From Microplitis mediator (lineage: Eukaryota; Arthropoda; Insecta; Hymenoptera; Braconidae), in assembly GCF_029852145.1 (NCBI RefSeq), contig NC_079971.1:10018697-10082696 (forward strand): a DNA stretch of 64,000 nucleotides, in the 5' to 3' direction. Position 1 is the first letter of the stretch. Every line of letters starts with the position of its first letter. Shown here in pieces: positions 58,727 to 64,000 of the stretch. The position numbers were made by a program, and so were the translations under genes. The notes under the pieces were generated by a model. It did not search any database, was not told the DNA's origin, and was given only the letters and a program-made list of their open reading frames with translations.

Positions 58727-61700
58727 TACTCCCCAGCGCTGACGAGGATGTCGACAGGATTGTCTTCTAGCGAATGAACCGGTACTACACACCCAAAAGC
58801 GATTGGTCTGACGAGTCCCGTAGTGGTGGTCTCTAATGTTAATACGGGAGTCAGGCCGTCTCTACCTGGATGCAATGCGAGTACTCTTGCACGAGGCAAT
58901 TTCGATGTCAGGAACCTCTTATCAGCCAGCAAGACTAATGAGCCTACTTTGATGTCAATCGGTGGATTGTGCCATTTAGATATCGATTGATGACGTTGTA
59001 GGTACTCTGTTGACTATCTATTCCAGAATTTTTAGAACATTTTTTGAAGTTGTTGTTAGCGTGACAACGTAGCGGTGTTGCTTTTTTAGTAGCGACGGTC
59101 CTGGTACAGCGATTAGCAGTTCACCAGTGAGGAAGTGTCCGGGAGTCAGAGTGGATAAATCTGCAGGTTCTTCTGATAGCGGAGTGATCGGTCTGGAATT
59201 TAACACAGCTTCGATTTATGTTAAGACTGTAGCGAGTTGGTCGTAAGTCAATAGCAATTTTCCGATAGTTTGTATAAGATGAAACTTGACTGACTTTACA
59301 GCTGCTTCCTACTTGCCACAAAAATGGGGAGCACTAGGCGGGTCGAAATTCCAGTCTGTGCCATCTGTAGTAAGTAAATACTGAAGTTTCCGCAGCTGTC
59401 TCGATCCTGCTGCGAATTCTTTCCTTAGTGTGACGTCTGCTCCTACAAAATTTGTACCTCAGTCCGAGCATAGGGTACTGCAGGCACCTCTCCGACTAAT
59501 AAATCTTCTGAATGCTGCAATGATAGCGTCAGTAGAGTAATCGGTGACAATTTGTATATGTATAGCGGACGTAGCGAGACAAACTAATGCATCAATCCAT
59601 CCTTTATAGGTTTTCGCACCTCGACCTTGAAACGTCTTCAGTGTTACTGGCCCAGCGTAGTCGATTCCTGAGTGTAAGAAAGATTTTGCTGGTCTTACAT
59701 GAGTGACTGGTAATTGTCTTGTTAGTTGTTGTGCACGAACACCTCTATGTCTAGTGCACACGACGCAGCGAAGAATGTGTGATCTGACTGGAACTCGCCC
59801 ACCTTCTATCCAGACAGATCTCTGTAAATAAGCGAGAGTCAATTGAGTTCCCACTCGGAATGTTCTCTGAAGCGAATGATCAATTGATAGCGTCTTTAAG
59901 CGTAATGATCATGGTAAAATGGCTGGATTTTTTTGTTGAACATCCAGTAGCGAATTCTTCAAGCAACCGCTGACTCTGAGTACTCCGTTATAGTTGACGT
60001 AGGAAATCTATTTAGCGAGATGATGATTACGTTGTAGAGAATCACCATCATTCAGTAGCTTCAGTTCTTGTGAATAGTACTGGCTTTGTGTATACTTTAT
60101 CAGCAAAGTCTTAACGAGTTCCAGGTCAACTGTAGAGAGTGGTGTGGCCAGAGTGGACTGTGGGATTTTTTTAAATTTAGCGATGGCACGTAGACAGATT
60201 TGAAGCGTACGGAGTAACGGCGACAACTTAGAGAATTTATCGAGTAGCATATATAGTGGGTATGAATCTGCTGTGTAGATGGTGAAAACCAGACCTGGAC
60301 GTTCTTTAAGATGTGATACCGTCCGCGAAAGGATGTCAAAAGATGGCCAGTTTTCTTTTGATTGACTGAGCCACTTACGTCGCGTCCACCATAGCGAATG
60401 CTGTTCTAGTTTGGCTGCTGTTGAACCTCTTAAAGCGCAGTCAGCTGGGTTAAGTTTCCCTGGAACGAAATCCTAGTTGACACTTAGTAGCGATTCTTGA
60501 ATCTTGGTGACTCTGTTGCGAATATAGACCTTCTATCTACATAGGTTGTTTCGTATCCACGTTAAGGATAGAGCGGAGTCTCTCCATAAGAGAATTGGTA
60601 TATTTTCAAGTTTCAAGACTTTCTTAACGTAAGTACCAGTTGAGCGAGTAAGACAGCGGCATTGGGCTCCATTCTTGGTATAGTTAAAGGTTTCAGTGGT
60701 GCAACTTGTGTTATAGCATACACTAGCGAAATATTGGAGCTTCCAGTAGCGACAGTAACTTTTAACTATTCGACAGCAGCCATTGCGAGTTGTGAAGCGT
60801 CAGAGAATCCATGTGATTCGATCGATACACCTTTTTGTACATGATTCCAGCGAGGTATCTGAATTTTCGAGATCTGATGTAGTTTATCTCGAAATAAATT
60901 CTATTCCTGAAAAAGCAACAGTAATAGCGTAGCATCCCAGTCGAAGTTCTGCAGCCAAAGCTTCTGCATGAACATCTTGGCTCTCACGATGATCGGTGCC
61001 AAGAACCCCGATGGTTCAAATAAGCAAGCAATTTCAGATAAAATTGTGCGTTTAGTAGTTGGCGATGCTTCTGAAAGCGAATAGCCAAACTGGAATTTAT
61101 CGTGTGTTGAATTAAAGGTTAACCCGAGCACTTTTACTGTAGTATCCCCAAGTTCTCTCGGTGTATCTGCTTGGTTTTCAACTGGAGCGACTTGAGCAAG
61201 TAATCCCGTTGAACTACTTGTCCATTTAGCAAGCGGGTAACATCCTGTGGCACACCTGTTTTTTGTGTTGAGAGCAACTTCAATTGCCTCAGCGAGTTCA
61301 TCTGCGCTTCCATAGATATCGTGAGCATAGCGTGTATTGGTTAGCGGTTTAACAGTTTTCGAAATTTATTTCCTTCATCTTCAGCGAGTTGTAAAAGTGC
61401 TCTTCCAGCGAGATATGGAGCTGATGTTGTTCCATAAGGAACAGTAGCGAGTGCAAGTACCGTTGGGATGTCATCTTGGTCAAACTAGAGTATGCACTGT
61501 AGATGATGATCTTCCTTGTCAACTGCAATCTGACGAAACATTTTAGTTACGTCAGTAGCGAATAGATAGCGATGGCCACGGATGCGAATTAGAACGTCAC
61601 TGATGTCAACTTGAATTTTGGGGCCCACATGAAGTATCTCGTTGACTGATACGCCAGATGTTGTTTTCCAGGACCCATTGAATACCACCCTGAGCTTGGT

Positions 61701-62605
61701 AGTAGTACTCGGTCCTTTCAAAACCCCATGATGAGGTAAAAAGTAACTGTTTGGTGGTAGATCTTTTATTCTTATGCGTTTCATGTGTCCCAAGTTTTCA
61801 TATTTTTTCAGAAAGTTGAAGTACAACTTCTTATAGACTGGATCGTAATAAAATCTCTTGCAAAAACGTAATAAAGCATATTGTGCAGCTCGTAGTGAAT
61901 CACCCAGTTGACTTAACGAAGATTTGAGCGGCAAGCGAACGACATATCGACCATCAGTCTGTCTGTAGTATATATTAACAAAGTGTTGTTCACAATCTTG
62001 TTTTTCTTCCGTAAAGTATGTAGCGAATTCTATCTGTGGCTCTTCTTGATACCAAAACTTACTCAACAAGTAGCTGATTATCAACAATGATATGATGATC
62101 ATAAGCAGTCAATTTCGATGTAGCGGTGTCCACTGAGCCATAAATAATCTAGCCAAGCGTCGTTGACTGAGCGATTGGGTCACTCTCGTTATCCTTCCGT
62201 ATTTAAGCTGCTGCTGCATCCAGAATGATGTTGATAGGTCTTAGAGTTAAGAAATCTGGATTAGCGAGTTATAGTCCAGTGATGTGTGGCCACTTCTAGT
62301 AAGTTAGTGTAAATACTGGTGAATTCACCGTCAGTAGAGCAAGCACATGAGCTTGTATGGTCATAGAAGCGTCACTGTGTAGTGAATGCAGCGTCATCTT
62401 GCATGACCTAAGTGAATGGCCAGCTGACACATTGCCAATCCCTCGTAATAGTAAAGCTGCTTCACTGAGTTGTATATGCTTCTTGATTAGCGAATGCGTC
62501 ATGAAGGATAGCTCCGATCCTTGATCAATGAGTACACGAGCAGTAAGTGTACTCCCTGTTAGCGAATTCAACTTAACCATAGCGGTAGCGAGTGAGACAT
62601 AGCAA
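58720..62605 (-). pseudogene. Bel/Pao polyprotein, broken by many shifts
   Basis: Domains in order on the minus strand: aspartic protease (62605-62296; ATAMVKLNSLTGS, then ARVLIDQGSELSF); reverse transcriptase (62102-60900; FLPHHGVLKGPSTTTKLRVV, FNGSWKTTSGVSVNEIL, LFATDVTKMFRQIAVD, KVLGLTFN, SEIACLFEPSGFLAPI); RNase H zone (60340-60008, weak); integrase zinc and core (59854-59459; CVVCTRHRG, FLHSGIDYAGPVTLK, YKGWIDALVCLATSAIHIQI); integrase tail (59206-59018; LNSRPITPLSEEPADLSTLT, PGHFLTGELLI); and the Bel C-terminal domain (58932-58720; KLPRARVLALHPGRDG). At least six frame breaks separate these blocks. Order and motifs fit Bel/Pao well. The excess of AGCGA on the plus strand is described in the findings. 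Confidence 0.88.
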
Positions 62606-62639
62606 GTAAAATGCTAGTGAGTTCAACACAAAAAGTTAC

Positions 62640-63935
62640 CAAAACTGGAACTATTTGTTACTTTGACCTCTACCCCTGCCATAGTAACCATTGTTTCCAT
62701 AATTTCTCCATTGATTTCCATAGTTATTCCCATTTCGATACCCATTATAATGGTTGCTATTTTGTCCATATACGTAATTACCATTGTTCTGCCAATTACT
62801 ACCGTTTTCTCTATAATTATATCTTTCGCTTCCTCTGTATCTATCGTTCTGCACATAGTACCGCTCCTGCTGCTCTCAAACTCTTCCCCGAAAATCCTGC
62901 TGATTCGTTAATGCCCAAGAATTGTGTTTGCTTTGTATTGGAATTGGGCAATTCCAAGCTAAAAGCCCAACTTCCCCGCATCTGAAACAACTTCGCTTGT
63001 CTCCATTGTCTGCAATCTTTTCGTTAGTAACTGTATACGTAAATTCCGCACTGGGTCATAGTTTATCAATATATTTTGTGCTTCCTTGTATACCTTTTTC
63101 TCTCACCTCCTCTTCAAGCGTTACCTGCCTTATTCTCGCATGCGCCTGCTCTTTAAACTTAAGTTTTCCTTCTCTCATTCTTCCCACCGCTTTTGTCCTC
63201 TCGTACTGTATTTCCACCTCCATTACGATTTTTAACGCGCCTGCCAAATTTTTGGGCTCTTTATTTGGGACCGCGGACGATATTTTCTCGTATAGTCCGT
63301 TAATAAAGGTTTCCAGCACTGTCGCATTCAAGTCCTTAGTTCGATAATCCTTCTGTTCTGCTGTTAACCCACTCCTGCTTATTCCATTCTCCACTTCCCC
63401 TTTTATACCCTCAAGTCGCGCACCAAATTTTGTTACACTTTTGTTATCGTCTTGAATCGTTCCCGCCAGTCGATGTATTACCGCATGGAATGTTTCCGTT
63501 CGACCAAAATTTTGACGTAGTTTTTCTGTTACTTGGTTGGCACTTGTTGCCTTCCTCAAAAATGTACGCATAAAACTTAAAGCCAGTCCCCCGAATCGCG
63601 TGGACAATTCAAAAATAAAGACCGGATCATCACCAACCTTCAACGTCGCACTGTACTCGATAGCATCAATGAATGATTCCACATCGCCCTCTCCCGTAAA
63701 AACCGGTATATGCCGCATTACCAATATTATTCTATTTAATCGAACCTCTTCAGTCTCTGCTATGGTTTTTACCGCTTTTGCACCCGAAGACGTACCAGGG
63801 CAACCTGAATTACTATTAGTTTCTTCTTGACTTTTTTCGAAAATATCTACTAATTCCCCGATATTTTGTATGCTTGTTTCGTACAAATAATCTTCGAGCG
63901 ATTCTTTTAAACTTATGGAACCCGACGGGAGTCAC
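62640..63935 (-). pseudogene. LTR-retrotransposon gag, not of usual Bel type
   Basis: Open from a TGA at about 63936; the first visible residues are LPSGSISLKESLEDYLYETS. A capsid-like helical region follows (HIPVFTGEGDVESFIDAIEY, AVIHRLAGTIQDDNKSVTKF). After the frame breaks near 63056, another frame gives a zinc knuckle CFRCGEVGLLAWNCP in which the usual His is Leu, and then an Asn/Gly/Tyr-rich tail (YGQNSNHYNGYRNGNNYGN) ending at about 62660. Retrotrans_gag-like features suit Gypsy or Copia more than Bel. It abuts the Bel protease within 60 bp. Confidence 0.65.
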
Positions 63936-64000
63936 TTAGATTGTCTAACCGCCAATTAGTCCAATACTTCCGTTGATCCAGGTTACTATTATCGTTTAAG
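63936..64000. other. Window edge
   Basis: Too short to assign; probably leader of the gag-bearing element. Confidence 0.3.

Noticed and set aside
63537..63830. Plus-strand ORF opposite gag
   Set aside because: Shadow of the gag frame on the opposite strand.

Overview
The window reads as nuclear DNA of an insect, most likely a hymenopteran such as a parasitoid wasp. It is strongly AT-rich, has spliceosomal exons with GT/AG borders, and carries animal-type transposable elements (PIF/Harbinger-like DDE, hAT, Copia, Gypsy, Bel/Pao, a Jockey-like LINE, 5S- and tRNA-derived SINEs). There are no bacterial operons, CRISPR arrays or viral genes. The organism call is inference; the element calls rest on terminal repeats, target-site duplications (TSDs) and conserved peptides that can be read directly.

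Only one likely host gene is visible. It has an internal exon at 4111-4263 and a terminal exon at 18318-18842, both phase 0, encoding a small two-pass membrane protein. The 14-kb intron between them is packed with transposons. Almost everything else is nested mobile DNA.

Layout. 359-3869 is a DDE transposon with ~0.67-kb inverted ends and a broken transposase. 6300-7736 is a long fold-back. 8673-14487 is a second copy of the DDE transposon, carrying a hAT element (perfect 8-bp TSD) and a 5S-derived SINE. 14581-17645 holds fold-backs, including a 400-bp palindrome of CAC/GTG units. 19355-20200 is another fold-back and 20919-21545 is a Copia fragment. 22435-25408 is a Gypsy-like LTR interrupted by a 1.99-kb LTR-like element 'X', whose second, inverted copy lies at 31783-33728. 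28287-28543 is a solo LTR. 28993-38392 is a chain of TIR elements, (TA)n tracts and MITEs. 38827-41675 is a non-autonomous hAT. 43153-44800 has MITEs and a LINE fragment. 46906-48036 is a 525-bp tandem repeat. 48525-49207 is a fold-back. 50763-56366 has a tRNA-like SINE head, two fold-back copies and a third DDE-transposon copy with two SINEs. 57112-64000 is Gypsy integrase debris and a broken Bel/Pao polyprotein on the minus strand next to a gag of different type.

The most unusual structures are: element X, with five ordered hairpins of one design whose stems show compensatory changes; the SINE family, in which a 5S-like promoter core is closed by a new 9-bp stem, and which has been carried between sites inside the DDE transposon; a roughly tenfold excess of AGCGA across the Bel/Pao element that stops at the gag junction; and a family of TIR elements whose inserts are each flanked by a matching dinucleotide.
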